From assembly GCA_024276395.1 (NCBI GenBank), contig JAJRXH010000021.1, positions 1-7,613 on the forward strand: a DNA stretch of 7,613 nt, in the 5' to 3' direction. Under the pieces are notes generated by a model. The model was not told where the DNA came from. It did no database searches and was given only the letters and a program-made list of their open reading frames with translations. Made by a program: the position numbers and the translations under genes. Below, piece by piece: positions 1 through 6,282 of this stretch (its first letter is position 1; every line of letters begins with the position of its first letter). The DNA comes from an archaeon (GTDB lineage: Archaea > Asgardarchaeota > Heimdallarchaeia > Hodarchaeales > S146-22).

Positions 1-25
1 CGAATTGGAGTAGTATGAAAGCCCA

Positions 26-295
26 CTAGAACACTCCTAGCTTGGTAGCTACATCCAAGGCGTCGTAATCCATGGTAAGCCGAACGAAAGCTTTCTTGAT
101 TCCTAAATGGGAAATCATTGTGTTTACTTTAGCTACCTCTACACCAAATAGTTTTTCGACTGCCTTCTTGATTTGCTTCTTGTTTGCTTTACGTTCAACA
201 ACGCAGACTAGCGTGTTTTCATTTTGCATTTTATTGAAGGCATCTTCAGTAACTAACAAGTATTTAATAATTTCTTGAGGATCTTTGACTGTCAT
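26..295 (-). CDS. rpl23: Ribosomal protein uL23 (archaeal L23)
   Basis: Encodes an 89-residue uL23, an early-assembling large-subunit protein that binds 23S rRNA near the peptide exit tunnel and contributes to the docking site for SRP and chaperones. The sequence shows the family pattern: an N-terminal TEDA segment, a basic helix (KANKKQIKKAVEKLFGVEV, about residues 36-54), then VNTM and the typical archaeal ending YDALDVATKLGVF. The length is close to the usual 80-90 residues of archaeal L23. The ATG at 293-295 is preceded by GGAGG (minus strand, 303-307) with 7-base spacing, which fixes the start. It lies downstream of rpl4 in the conserved L3-L4-L23 order; rpl2 would be expected next, past the left edge. 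The 104-base gap to rpl4 is larger than usual for this gene pair. Confidence 0.95.
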   Translation of the reverse strand: MTVKDPQEIIKYLLVTEDAFNKMQNENTLVCVVERKANKKQIKKAVEKLFGVEVAKVNTMISHLGIKKAFVRLTMDYDALDVATKLGVF

Positions 296-399
296 TAATA
301 AGCCTCCATTGTTCTGACAAGTATTCTTGGTTTTTATTTATGAGGTTGGATGCTTGTTTGTTGTCATTGATGTATAAGATAAAGGGATTTTTTTCACAT
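296..399 (-). promoter_or_regulatory. rpl4-rpl23 intergenic gap, possible internal promoter
   Basis: The gap is 104 bases, whereas these two genes are often almost contiguous in archaea. On the minus strand it holds an AT-rich TATA-like stretch (TTTATCTTATAC, 373-384) that would place a transcript start about 50-60 bases before rpl23. A second AT-rich patch (CATAAATAAAAACC) lies near 329-342. The rpl23 ribosome binding site lies at 303-307. No hairpin terminator was seen. The internal promoter is an inference from base composition and position only. Confidence 0.25.
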
Positions 400-1245
400 T
401 TACTTGAATTTTTCTAGTAGTTCTTCGATTGCTCCCACGGACCATAAAGTTAATCTTCCAGGATGTGTACCAGGTGCTAGTAACTCGGTATTAAGATTAC
501 GAGCCGTGCTTACATCGACACCTGGGAAGTTTCGGGCAGCCTTCCGGATGTTTTTATCATTTTGGGCGACAATGAGAACGGTTTTAGCGTTTTGCTTTCT
601 TCTTCCGCGAGCTTTTCCTTTTCCAGCTCTTATTTTTTTCCTTCTTTCTCGTGCTCGAAGAACATCATAGATGAGGCCCAGATATAGGAATACGTCATAC
701 ATATCTCGGGTCTTCGTGATACTTTCTAGATCATCAACTGCTATGAGTGGAAAGTATGGCACTTTTAAGTCTTCATCACTGATGATGTGTCCTCTTGCTT
801 CGACTAACAGAGGGTTTGCAGTTGCTGCTATGGCAGATCGTAGTGCATTAAGTCTTTCTTTACGGTTGATTTTCTCATCGAATCTTCTTCTTGATTCAGG
901 AGGGTGAGTTCGTCTCCCACCGACTGCCGTGGGAATGAAGGCACCGCGTCCGCCAGCATGGTGACGACTTCCTTTTATTCTGGGAACCCGAGAAACTCCT
1001 CTGCCTGTTCCCCAACTTTCAGCGGTTGTTCGCTTGCCAGCAAGTGGATCAACGCCGTAAGGAACTCTTCTAGTGCTCTGAGTTGAAAGGACTGCTCTTT
1101 TAATTAAGTCAGGACGGAAAGGAAAGATGAAAAGGGAAGAAACATCTAGTGTTTTTCCAGTTTCCTCTCCTTGCAAGTTGAATATAGGTACAGATTGAAA
1201 TTTCTCTTTAGGAACTGTTGATGTTGTTAAATCCAACATGATCAT
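400..1245 (-). CDS. rpl4: Ribosomal protein uL4 (archaeal L4)
   Basis: Encodes uL4, a core large-subunit protein whose long loop reaches into the peptide exit tunnel. The family signature is clear: the loop segment around GVDPLAGKRTTAESWGTGRG, then RVPRIKG, HHAGGRGAFIPTAVGGRRTHPP, and later the helix NRKERLNALRSAIAATA. The C-terminal globular part contains VLIVAQNDKNIRKAARNFPGVDV and ends TLWSVGAIEELLEKFK. The frame is open up to a GTG at 1276-1278. I place the start at the ATG at 1243-1245 because AAAGGAG (minus strand, about 1252-1258) sits seven bases before it. That gives 281 residues, slightly longer than many archaeal L4 proteins; the next ATG, two codons on, is also possible. It lies 41 bases after rpl3 and is presumably co-transcribed. 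Confidence 0.96.
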   Translation of the reverse strand: MIMLDLTTSTVPKEKFQSVPIFNLQGEETGKTLDVSSLFIFPFRPDLIKRAVLSTQSTRRVPYGVDPLAGKRTTAESWGTGRGVSRVPRIKGSRHHAGGRGAFIPTAVGGRRTHPPESRRRFDEKINRKERLNALRSAIAATANPLLVEARGHIISDEDLKVPYFPLIAVDDLESITKTRDMYDVFLYLGLIYDVLRARERRKKIRAGKGKARGRRKQNAKTVLIVAQNDKNIRKAARNFPGVDVSTARNLNTELLAPGTHPGRLTLWSVGAIEELLEKFK

Positions 1246-1286
1246 TACACGCTCCTTTTGGTGAAACTTTCTCTCCACGTCTTTCT

Positions 1287-2375
1287 TTAGTTTTTGGGAG
1301 TAGTACTCACGTATCTGATGTCGGGTTCCTTGAAGATGTTGATGTTGGAAGGTGGTCTGATGGGCAGCCTTAATCTTATTAGTCTCTTGGCAGGCCCTGG
1401 AACCGAGCCTTTGAGCAGCACGTACTCTGAACGAACTAAGCCATAATGCTTGAATCCTGATGGGGGATTGATTTCATTCCCGTCTCGTCCATACTTTAGA
1501 ATTCGCTTGTTGTATTCAGTGCGAGCATGAAAACCTAGTTGTCCGGCACGTGGAACCGTCCACATGACTCTAGCTGGATGCCATGGCCCGATACTTCCGA
1601 CGACTCGACGGCCTTTTCGTTTCTTTCTCGTGAGAACTTTGACTCCATGTCTTTTGATTACCCCTTGAAATCCTTTTCCCTTACTTACTGCAGTGACATC
1701 GACAAATTTCCCTATCTCGAACGCATCCGTGAAGGAGATCTCTCCTGGCTTTCTTTGTAAGATTTGTTCTCCTTCTTCTTCCTCAGTTTCTGTTTTTTCG
1801 GCATCTTCGCTTTTTGGAAGAAGATTGATGACATGATCATAGACTTCCTTGATATTTGACCCTCCCACTTTGATTTCTAAGACGTGAGGGGTCTTTTGGG
1901 GGAAACCCGCTAGGTATGGTTGCGTGTGAGCTAGAAGTCGGACTTCCCGAATTTCTTCGCTAAATTCTTCGAACAACTTGCTTGCGATCTCTTCGACAGG
2001 TTTCGGTTCTTTAGGAACCTTTATTCTTCGTGATAATTGTGGTGCAAAGGATTCTGCCCAGATTTGTCCGATGCAGTGATGAGTTTCGTAAGTTTCATCA
2101 TAACTATAAATTCGCACGGCAAATGCCTTGATGGGGGGTACTTCAAGCACGGTAACGGGGACAAAAACCTCTTGCTTGTAATTAAGTGATCCTGGATTAT
2201 CCTCAATCATTGCGATGTGTGTCATCCCAACCTTATATCCAGCAAATCCAAGAACAGCTGGGGGGCCTTCATGGTTAGGCCAGCTTCTCCAGCGTGCCGT
2301 GATTCGTTTTGCTCGTTTTCTTGGCCAATATCCTAAACTACCGCGATGGGGTGCACTTCTTTTTCGATGACCCAT
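1287..2375 (-). CDS. rpl3: Ribosomal protein uL3 (archaeal L3)
   Basis: Encodes a 362-residue uL3, which binds 23S rRNA early in assembly and reaches toward the peptidyl transferase centre. The archaeal/eukaryotic N-terminus is clear (residues 1-24: MGHRKRSAPHRGSLGYWPRKRAKR), followed by GFAGYKVGMTH at 43-53. The central segment VSKGKGFQGVIKRHGVK and the loop with GPWHPARVMWTVPRAGQLGFHARTEYNKRIL are also typical. An acidic stretch at about 188-204 (SEDAEKTETEEEEGEQ) lengthens the protein beyond the usual 330-350 residues and looks like a lineage-specific insertion. The ATG at 2373-2375 has AAGGAAGTG (minus strand, 2383-2391) seven bases upstream. It is the first recognised gene of the operon reading leftwards. 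Confidence 0.97.
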   Translation of the reverse strand: MGHRKRSAPHRGSLGYWPRKRAKRITARWRSWPNHEGPPAVLGFAGYKVGMTHIAMIEDNPGSLNYKQEVFVPVTVLEVPPIKAFAVRIYSYDETYETHHCIGQIWAESFAPQLSRRIKVPKEPKPVEEIASKLFEEFSEEIREVRLLAHTQPYLAGFPQKTPHVLEIKVGGSNIKEVYDHVINLLPKSEDAEKTETEEEEGEQILQRKPGEISFTDAFEIGKFVDVTAVSKGKGFQGVIKRHGVKVLTRKKRKGRRVVGSIGPWHPARVMWTVPRAGQLGFHARTEYNKRILKYGRDGNEINPPSGFKHYGLVRSEYVLLKGSVPGPAKRLIRLRLPIRPPSNINIFKEPDIRYVSTTPKN

Positions 2376-2414
2376 GTTGACGCACTTCCTTATCCGTTTT
2401 TCCTTGTTCAGCTT

Positions 2415-2585
2415 TCAAATATTCGTGGTTAAGACTTGAATTCTCTTATTTTTGAGGGAGGATGAAGGCGTGCATTGCCCATCGTCGAGCAAGCACATGT
2501 AGTACGGATGACGTGAACAGCCTCTATTGACAAGATGCTTTGTGGAGCATGACTCACTTTGATACTTGAGACCTTCCCACGTCAT
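2415..2585 (-). CDS. Possible small four-cysteine protein upstream of rpl3 (56 residues)
   Basis: This is an intact ORF of 56 codons that starts at the ATG at 2583-2585, ends in TGA at 2415-2417, and lies 39 bases before rpl3 on the same strand. The product begins MTWEGLKYQ and contains four cysteines (C13, C23, C31, C38) within a segment reading RGC-SRHPYYMC-LLDDGQC, followed by a basic tail (SLKNKR). Four regularly spaced cysteines with histidines would suit a small metal-binding protein, but I do not recognise the family. Against it, there is no good ribosome binding site (only CTCGAGCTG before the ATG). The frame stays open upstream without another ATG, GTG or TTG. The same stretch carries a strong inverted repeat that could reflect a structured RNA instead. 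Chance is not excluded. Confidence 0.35.
   Translation of the reverse strand: MTWEGLKYQSESCSTKHLVNRGCSRHPYYMCLLDDGQCTPSSSLKNKRIQVLTTNI
2445..2454 (-). promoter_or_regulatory. TATA-like element for rpl3
   Basis: On the minus strand CAAAAATAAG lies about 70 bases before the rpl3 ATG. A start about 25 bases downstream would give a leader of roughly 45-50 bases. It lies inside the possible small ORF at 2415-2585. If it is the real promoter, rpl3 need not be co-transcribed with that ORF. The call rests on composition and spacing only. Confidence 0.28.
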
Positions 2586-2601
2586 CAGCTCGAGGTTTTT
2601 T
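2485..2601 (+). ncRNA. Candidate structured RNA with U-rich end (unassigned)
   Basis: A nested set of inverted repeats is followed by a T run. The outer stem is TCGAGC (2485-2490) with GCTCGA (2588-2593). Inside it lies a perfect 9-bp stem, GATGACGTG (2507-2515) with CACGTCATC (2578-2586), leaving a single unpaired base on the 3' side and a 16-base bulge on the 5' side. A small hairpin, ATGCT (2535-2539) with AGCAT (2546-2550), lies within. A further 4-bp pairing, CTCA (2553-2556) with TGAG (2567-2570), is possible. T6 at 2596-2601 follows immediately, which suits plus-strand transcript termination. I see no match to tRNA, SRP RNA or RNase P RNA landmarks. The same DNA carries the antisense ORF at 2415-2585, and the two readings compete. 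It could also act as a leader structure of the ribosomal operon. Confidence 0.3.
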
Positions 2602-2976
2602 ACTTTTGAATTGCCTTCAGAACGCTTTTTGCTTCAGCCTCTTTTTACTGGAAATGAATATCCATGCTAAAACCCATTTTCGCTTATTAAAAGGATTGTG
2701 AAGATATCCACTTCCGCATTGTCCCACAAGTATCGTGAATTGTGGATTAATAGGTCCCTCACGAGCAAGTAACATCAAGATGAATGTACCTTCGGTCCTT
2801 TCCTCGTGCTTTCACTTGACAGTAGTGATGTAGGGTCTTTCAGGCTGCTTGTTACTAGATATTTCAAGTTATTTCAGAATTTTTTCAAGACTGAGAATTA
2901 TCTCACTCAATAAAAGAGAGATCCGATACTGTTTGCTTAGAAATAAGAGTTGCCATTAATATGGGAGGTGAATGAT
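2602..2976. other. Divergent intergenic region between rpl3 and iorA
   Basis: No convincing gene was found here. The minus strand has only short interrupted frames, the longest from an ATG being about 50 codons (around 2625-2777) with no ribosome binding site. Inverted repeats are CCACAA (2724-2729) with TTGTGG (2740-2745) around a 10-base loop, and CACGAG (2760-2765) with CTCGTG (2803-2808). AT-rich patches near 2850-2915, including ATATTTCAAGTTATTTC and CAATAAAAG, could supply the iorA promoter. A start from the latter would give a leader of about 40 bases. The iorA ribosome binding site lies at 2963-2971. Confidence 0.5.
2963..2971 (+). promoter_or_regulatory. Shine-Dalgarno site that sets the iorA start
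   Basis: GGGAGGTGA ends five bases before a GTG at 2977-2979 in the iorA frame. The frame is open further upstream to a TTG at 2950-2952, but that start would put this strong site inside the coding region. GTG at 2977 is therefore preferred. The two nearby ATGs at 2972 and 2975 are out of frame. Confidence 0.8.
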
Positions 2977-4901
2977 GTGACTGAAAAGGGAATTCTTACA
3001 GGCGGAAAGAAGTCTTTGATGTTAGGAAATGCAGCCATAGCACGCGGTTTGATCGAAGGAGGTTTAGGATATGCTGCAGCTTATCCAGGAACTCCTTCTA
3101 CAGAAGTAATTGAATATCTAATGTATTTTCGACGATTGGGTCATCCGATTCAAGTTGAATGGAGTTCTAATGAAGTAGTGGCTCTAGAGAGTGTTTTGGC
3201 AGGTTCTTTAGCTGGCGTAAGGAGCTTTTATGCATCAAAACATGTTGGCTGGAATGTAGCAGCGGATGCTTTGATGATGCTTAGTTATATGGGGACAAAT
3301 GCTGGTTTGGTGATTCTCACGGCTGATGACCCAGGCATGCACTCATCACAAAACGAGCAGGATAATCGTTGGTATGCACGAATGGGACGCATTCCCATGG
3401 TTGAACCGCATCATCCGCGTGAAGCGCAGGCCATGGCGCGGGAAGCTTTTGAATGGTCAGAAAGATTCAAGCTGCCTTTTGCCATTCGCATCACGACGAG
3501 ATTAGCACATAGTCGTGGAGTCATTGAACTTGGTGAGACTAGAAATCCTATCCGGAAACCATCGTTTCAACGTGATCCATTCCGCTATGCAAACGTTCCC
3601 GCGGTTGCCCGAAAAATCATCAACGGATGCTCGAAGATTTTTCAAAGGTTGAAATGTGGGCTAATGACTTTCCCTATAACATCGTGGAGAATGAAGGGGA
3701 GGGACGAGTTGGTATCATCACATCTGGTATGCCTTATAATTACGTGAAAGAGGCTTTAAGAAACCTAGATTTGAAAAATGTTCCTCTTTTCAAGCTTGGA
3801 ATGACCTATCCATTGCCACGTGAAAAATTATTGACCTTCATCGAACCTTTAGAACAAGTGTTAATAATAGAAGAATTAGATCCCATTCTAGAAACAGAGA
3901 TCCGTGCTTTTATACAAAAAGAACTTCCAGGTATTAGCTTGAAAATACTTGGCAAGGAAGAGGGTTTGTCAACACTAAATGGTGAGCTATCACCTTTAAT
4001 GGTAATGGCATCACTTGAACGGGTTTTCAAGGGAACTAAGACTTATGCATCATTATTATCTTCTGTCCAAGAAGAACAAAGACCATTAGCCAAGGAATTA
4101 CCAATAAGGCCACCAGTTTTTTGTTCAGGCTGTCCTCATCGAGCCACTTATTTTGCAGCAAAGCGAGCTTTCCGTCGCGTGAATCCCATCTATGCATCAG
4201 ATATTGGGTGCTATTCATTAGGCATAAATCCTCCGTTTGAAGAAGGAGATACAATTGTTGCAATGGGGGCTTCGATTAGTATGGCTCATGGCTTTGCTCG
4301 TGCCCGTGAGGAGGGACGAGCCATCGCTTTCATTGGTGATTCTACTTTCTTCCATACTGGACTTTCTGGATTGGCAAATGCTGTTTATCATAATACACCC
4401 ATCACCGTCGTGGTTCTTGATAACTTGACCACGGCGATGACTGGACAACAAGAAAATCCTGGATATGCACCTGCACCAGATCGTCCTGAGGGTTATCACC
4501 CCATAAAGATTGAAGATGTTGCCAGGGCCATGGGCGTCAAGTACGTGAAAGTCGTGGATGCTTATGATATTGATGCCTTGAGAAAAGCCTTGGAAGGAGC
4601 AACGACGGTAGATGGGCCAGCTGTTGTTGTATCTAGAGCACCCTGTGAATTGTCACAATGGGGACGAGGTAAACCTGGAAAATCAACACCTTACGAAGTC
4701 ATTTCAGATAAATGCATCGCTTGTGGGCGTTGTGTCGAAGAATTCAATTGTCCCGCCATCTTGTGGGATGTTACAGATTTTCCATTGGCTGAGAAAGAAC
4801 AACGTCGTCCAAAGACGTTAATTGATCCCATTGCCTGTACTGGATGTAGTGCTTGTGCACGTGTTTGTCCAGTCAATGCTATTGTAAAGTCCAGTAGTTA
4901 A
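2977..4901 (+). CDS. iorA: Indolepyruvate ferredoxin oxidoreductase alpha subunit (IorA), frameshifted in this sequence
   Basis: IorA is the catalytic subunit that oxidises indolepyruvate and other aryl pyruvates to acyl-CoA with thiamine diphosphate, passing electrons through Fe-S clusters to ferredoxin. Numbering follows a corrected 641-residue protein. The N-terminal pyrimidine-binding domain has YPGTPSTE (36-43), KHVGWNVAAD (88-97) and DDPGMHSSQNEQDNRW. Next come CSGCPHR (383-389) and the ThDP/Mg motif GDS at 454-456 running to N483. The C-terminal ferredoxin-like domain has two sets of cluster ligands: C580, C583, C586, C592 and C621, C624, C627, C631. In the given sequence the frame breaks. 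The first part, read from 2977, goes off-family after VPAVARK, and the rest continues in the -1 frame from KNHQRMLEDFSK. The break sits at A5 (3612-3616), and one extra A rejoins the frames. The corrected length matches normal IorA. A sequencing or assembly error is most likely. iorB follows 54 bases later. Confidence 0.93.
3612..3616 (+). other. Frameshift point in iorA (A5 run)
   Basis: The codons read CGA AAA ATC in the upstream frame, whereas the family-like continuation needs CGA AAA AAT CAT. That means either six As instead of five or a -1 slip on AAA. Both flanks are conserved IorA protein, and no other frame break appears in the gene. The upstream frame runs on out of family to 3747. 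Confidence 0.85.
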
Positions 4902-4928
4902 TCACCATGATTTAGGTTATCAGGTGAT
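4901..4928 (+). repeat. Small inverted repeat between iorA and iorB
   Basis: ATCACC (4901-4906) pairs with GGTGAT (4923-4928) around a 16-base loop and overlaps the last base of the iorA stop codon. An A-rich stretch and the iorB ribosome binding site follow. It has no T run on the 3' side, so it is not an obvious terminator. It could be a processing or translation-tuning hairpin, or chance. Confidence 0.3.
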
Positions 4929-4955
4929 CATAAAAAAAGATGGAGGTTAAATGAA

Positions 4956-5570
4956 ATGGTTTATGAAGTATTCATTGCTGGAGTTGGTGGACAGGGTGTC
5001 ATTTCCCTAGGAACTCTTCTCGGTGAAGCAGCACTGGAGCAAGGATTTGACGTGTGGAGTTCAGAAGTCCATGGAATGGCGCAACGTGGAGGTTCAGTTA
5101 CTTTCCACTTGAGAATTGGTGAAGAGGGTGAGACCGTCTTAGCTCCTCTCGTGAGAGAAAGGTCAGCAGATTTACTGATTGGTCTTGATATCATGGAAAC
5201 GTTGAGAACTGCAATTTACGTGAAAGATTCTGGTTACATTGTTCATAGCATGACATACTTGCCCCCACCTTCAGCATTACGCAAAAACTACAAGTTAACT
5301 CACGTGGATGCTGAAGAAGTCTTGGCCAAGTTACGAAAAGTTACGTCCCATGTTCATTCAGTTGATTCGGCCTCAATTATTCAGCAACTTGGGATAAAAA
5401 TACCAGAGAATATGGTCATTCTTGGTGCAATTTGTGCCTTGAATATTTTACCGCTGGAAACAGAGGCAATTAAGGAACACATTGCCACAAAATGGCCAAA
5501 ATATAAAGAAGCAAATTTTAAGGCTTTCCATGCTGGCCAAGTATCGGTACAATCAGTTTTGGCCCAATAA
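4956..5570 (+). CDS. iorB: Indolepyruvate ferredoxin oxidoreductase beta subunit (IorB)
   Basis: Encodes a 204-residue IorB, the small subunit that partners IorA; it belongs to the gamma-type domain family of 2-oxoacid:ferredoxin oxidoreductases. The diagnostic N-terminal motif GVGGQGV is at residues 9-15, followed by SSEVHGMAQRGGSV at 35-48, which is highly conserved in this family. The segment ADLLIGLDIMETLR follows, and the C-terminus ends in the usual helix (KYKEANFKAFHAGQ). The length is normal. The ATG at 4956-4958 has GGAGG at 4942-4946; an ATG at 4951 is out of frame. The gene lies 54 bases after iorA, so the two almost certainly form one operon and one heteromeric cytoplasmic enzyme of aromatic amino-acid breakdown. 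Unlike iorA, the frame is intact. Confidence 0.95.
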   Translation: MVYEVFIAGVGGQGVISLGTLLGEAALEQGFDVWSSEVHGMAQRGGSVTFHLRIGEEGETVLAPLVRERSADLLIGLDIMETLRTAIYVKDSGYIVHSMTYLPPPSALRKNYKLTHVDAEEVLAKLRKVTSHVHSVDSASIIQQLGIKIPENMVILGAICALNILPLETEAIKEHIATKWPKYKEANFKAFHAGQVSVQSVLAQ

Positions 5571-5580
5571 ATAGAAAGTG

Positions 5581-5602
5581 TTTTTCTTCTTTTCTTCATT
5601 TC
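5581..5602 (+). terminator. U-rich terminator after iorB
   Basis: A pyrimidine tract, TTTTTCTTCTTTTCTTCATT and on, starts 10 bases after the iorB stop codon. Archaeal RNA polymerase terminates at such T-rich stretches without needing a hairpin. It marks the likely end of the iorAB transcript. Confidence 0.6.
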
Positions 5603-5648
5603 ATTAATTAGACTGATTCGTTAGCCTATTTTTCTCTTTGTGGTGTTC

Positions 5649-5658
5649 CACAATTGTG
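5649..5658. repeat. 10-bp palindrome CACAATTGTG
   Basis: A perfect 10-bp palindrome sits between iorB and the next gene. It overlaps a direct repeat GTGTTCC (5643-5649 and 5656-5662, 13-base spacing). It might be a protein-binding site, but short AT-centred palindromes are frequent by chance. Confidence 0.25.
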
Positions 5659-5732
5659 TTCCGCTTGTAACTAACTAAAGTTGCTTCTTTCTCTCATATC
5701 TACTGATAAAAAAATTCGTGGCGCATCACCAG

Positions 5733-5766
5733 AAAATATTAAGTAATCGTGTAACGAAGTTACACG
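5733..5766 (+). promoter_or_regulatory. TATA-like box with adjacent 8-bp palindrome (candidate promoter/operator)
   Basis: AAAATATTA (5733-5741) resembles an archaeal TATA box. Just downstream is a perfect inverted repeat, CGTGTAAC (5748-5755) and GTTACACG (5759-5766), separated by GAA. A transcript started about 25 bases after the TATA centre would begin near 5762, so the palindrome covers the region between TATA box and start site, where archaeal repressors commonly bind. Alternatively it forms a hairpin at the 5' end of the RNA. The gene at 5820 begins 53 bases after the palindrome. No other copy of this palindrome is in the window. Confidence 0.45.
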
Positions 5767-5819
5767 CGGGATACCTTCATTACTACTGGCTAATGGATTG
5801 ATGAGGAGGGATTTTGTTA

Positions 5820-6200
5820 ATGAGTTTACCCGCTTTTGATGAAAGCAAGTCGAAACAGATTGTGAAGGATGCTGAGCGTGTCACCTTTAATGAAAGACAA
5901 GAAAGAATTTTTGAAATGGCCTCAGAAATATTGTTGTCATCCTTTCCAGAGTTTCAACCTATCGTGATTAGAGGACTCCTGCGGTTATCCGTGAGAGATT
6001 GGCAAAAAAGAAATAATACGCGCGTGACTGATGTCGATGAGTGGTCTCCAGAACAACGTTTTTGTATCATGCAAGAAATTGCAGATATATTCCAACAACG
6101 ATTTTCTCGAATCTTAAAAGTCCATTCACGAGAAGCAGAGAATGTTCTGGAGAAAATAGTAGCAGATGTTCTTCGAAAATATAGGTACCACGGGGAGTGA
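5820..6200 (+). CDS. Uncharacterised small helical protein, paralogue A
   Basis: Encodes 126 residues of a family I do not recognise. The ATG at 5820-5822 has GGAGG at 5805-5809 with ten-base spacing; a TTG two codons upstream would be too close to that site. The protein is soluble-looking, charged and mostly helical, with no signal peptide, membrane segment or cysteine cluster. It shares about 45% identity by hand count over about 108 residues with the protein encoded convergently at 6283-6687. The most conserved block is IRGLLRLSVRDWQ (about residues 50-62), preceded by FPEFQPIV and KDAERVTFNERQERIFE. A second conserved part is IADIFQQRFSRIL near residues 85-97. It is separated from iorB by about 250 bases, with a terminator and its own likely promoter, so it is probably its own unit. 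It has no recognised DNA-binding or catalytic motif. Confidence 0.8.
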   Translation: MSLPAFDESKSKQIVKDAERVTFNERQERIFEMASEILLSSFPEFQPIVIRGLLRLSVRDWQKRNNTRVTDVDEWSPEQRFCIMQEIADIFQQRFSRILKVHSREAENVLEKIVADVLRKYRYHGE

Positions 6201-6211
6201 CTGATCTAATC

Positions 6212-6230
6212 TTTTTTAGTTAATTTTTTT
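6212..6230 (+). terminator. T-rich terminator between the convergent paralogues
   Basis: T6 at 6212-6217 and T7 at 6224-6230 follow the plus-strand stop codon within 30 bases, suiting archaeal U-tract termination of paralogue A. The flanking inverted repeat ACTGATC (6200-6206) and GATCAGT (6263-6269) spans the gap. The minus strand has no comparable T run for the opposing gene. Confidence 0.5.
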
Positions 6231-6282
6231 GAAATTTTCTTTGACTATTATAATGATTGATGGATCAGTTCATCGTGTTCAG

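Noticed and set aside
404..1086. Plus-strand ORFs opposite rpl4
   Set aside because: They are antisense shadows of a strongly conserved ribosomal gene, with serine-rich, unnatural composition.
2625..2777. Short minus-strand ORF of about 50 codons with GPINPQFTILVGQCGSG
   Set aside because: No ribosome binding site, no recognisable family, and competing short frames of similar quality overlap it, so it is not listed as a gene.
2586..2830. RNase P or SRP RNA on the minus strand, suggested by GAGGAAAGGACC near 2795-2806
   Set aside because: The motif resembles the RNase P start (GAGGAAAGTCC) only imperfectly. The other conserved blocks of RNase P and the SRP domain IV loop were not found.
2950..2976. 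Earlier TTG start for iorA adding nine residues
   Set aside because: The strong GGGAGGTGA site at 2963-2971 would lie inside the coding region and is correctly spaced for the GTG at 2977.
4218..4876. Minus-strand and alternate-frame ORFs within iorA
   Set aside because: They overlap conserved catalytic and ferredoxin-domain sequence of IorA and have no family character of their own.
3627..4901. A separate gene starting at the ATG at 3627
   Set aside because: The region upstream of this ATG in the same frame already continues the IorA sequence (KNHQR), so it is the second half of iorA and not an independent gene.
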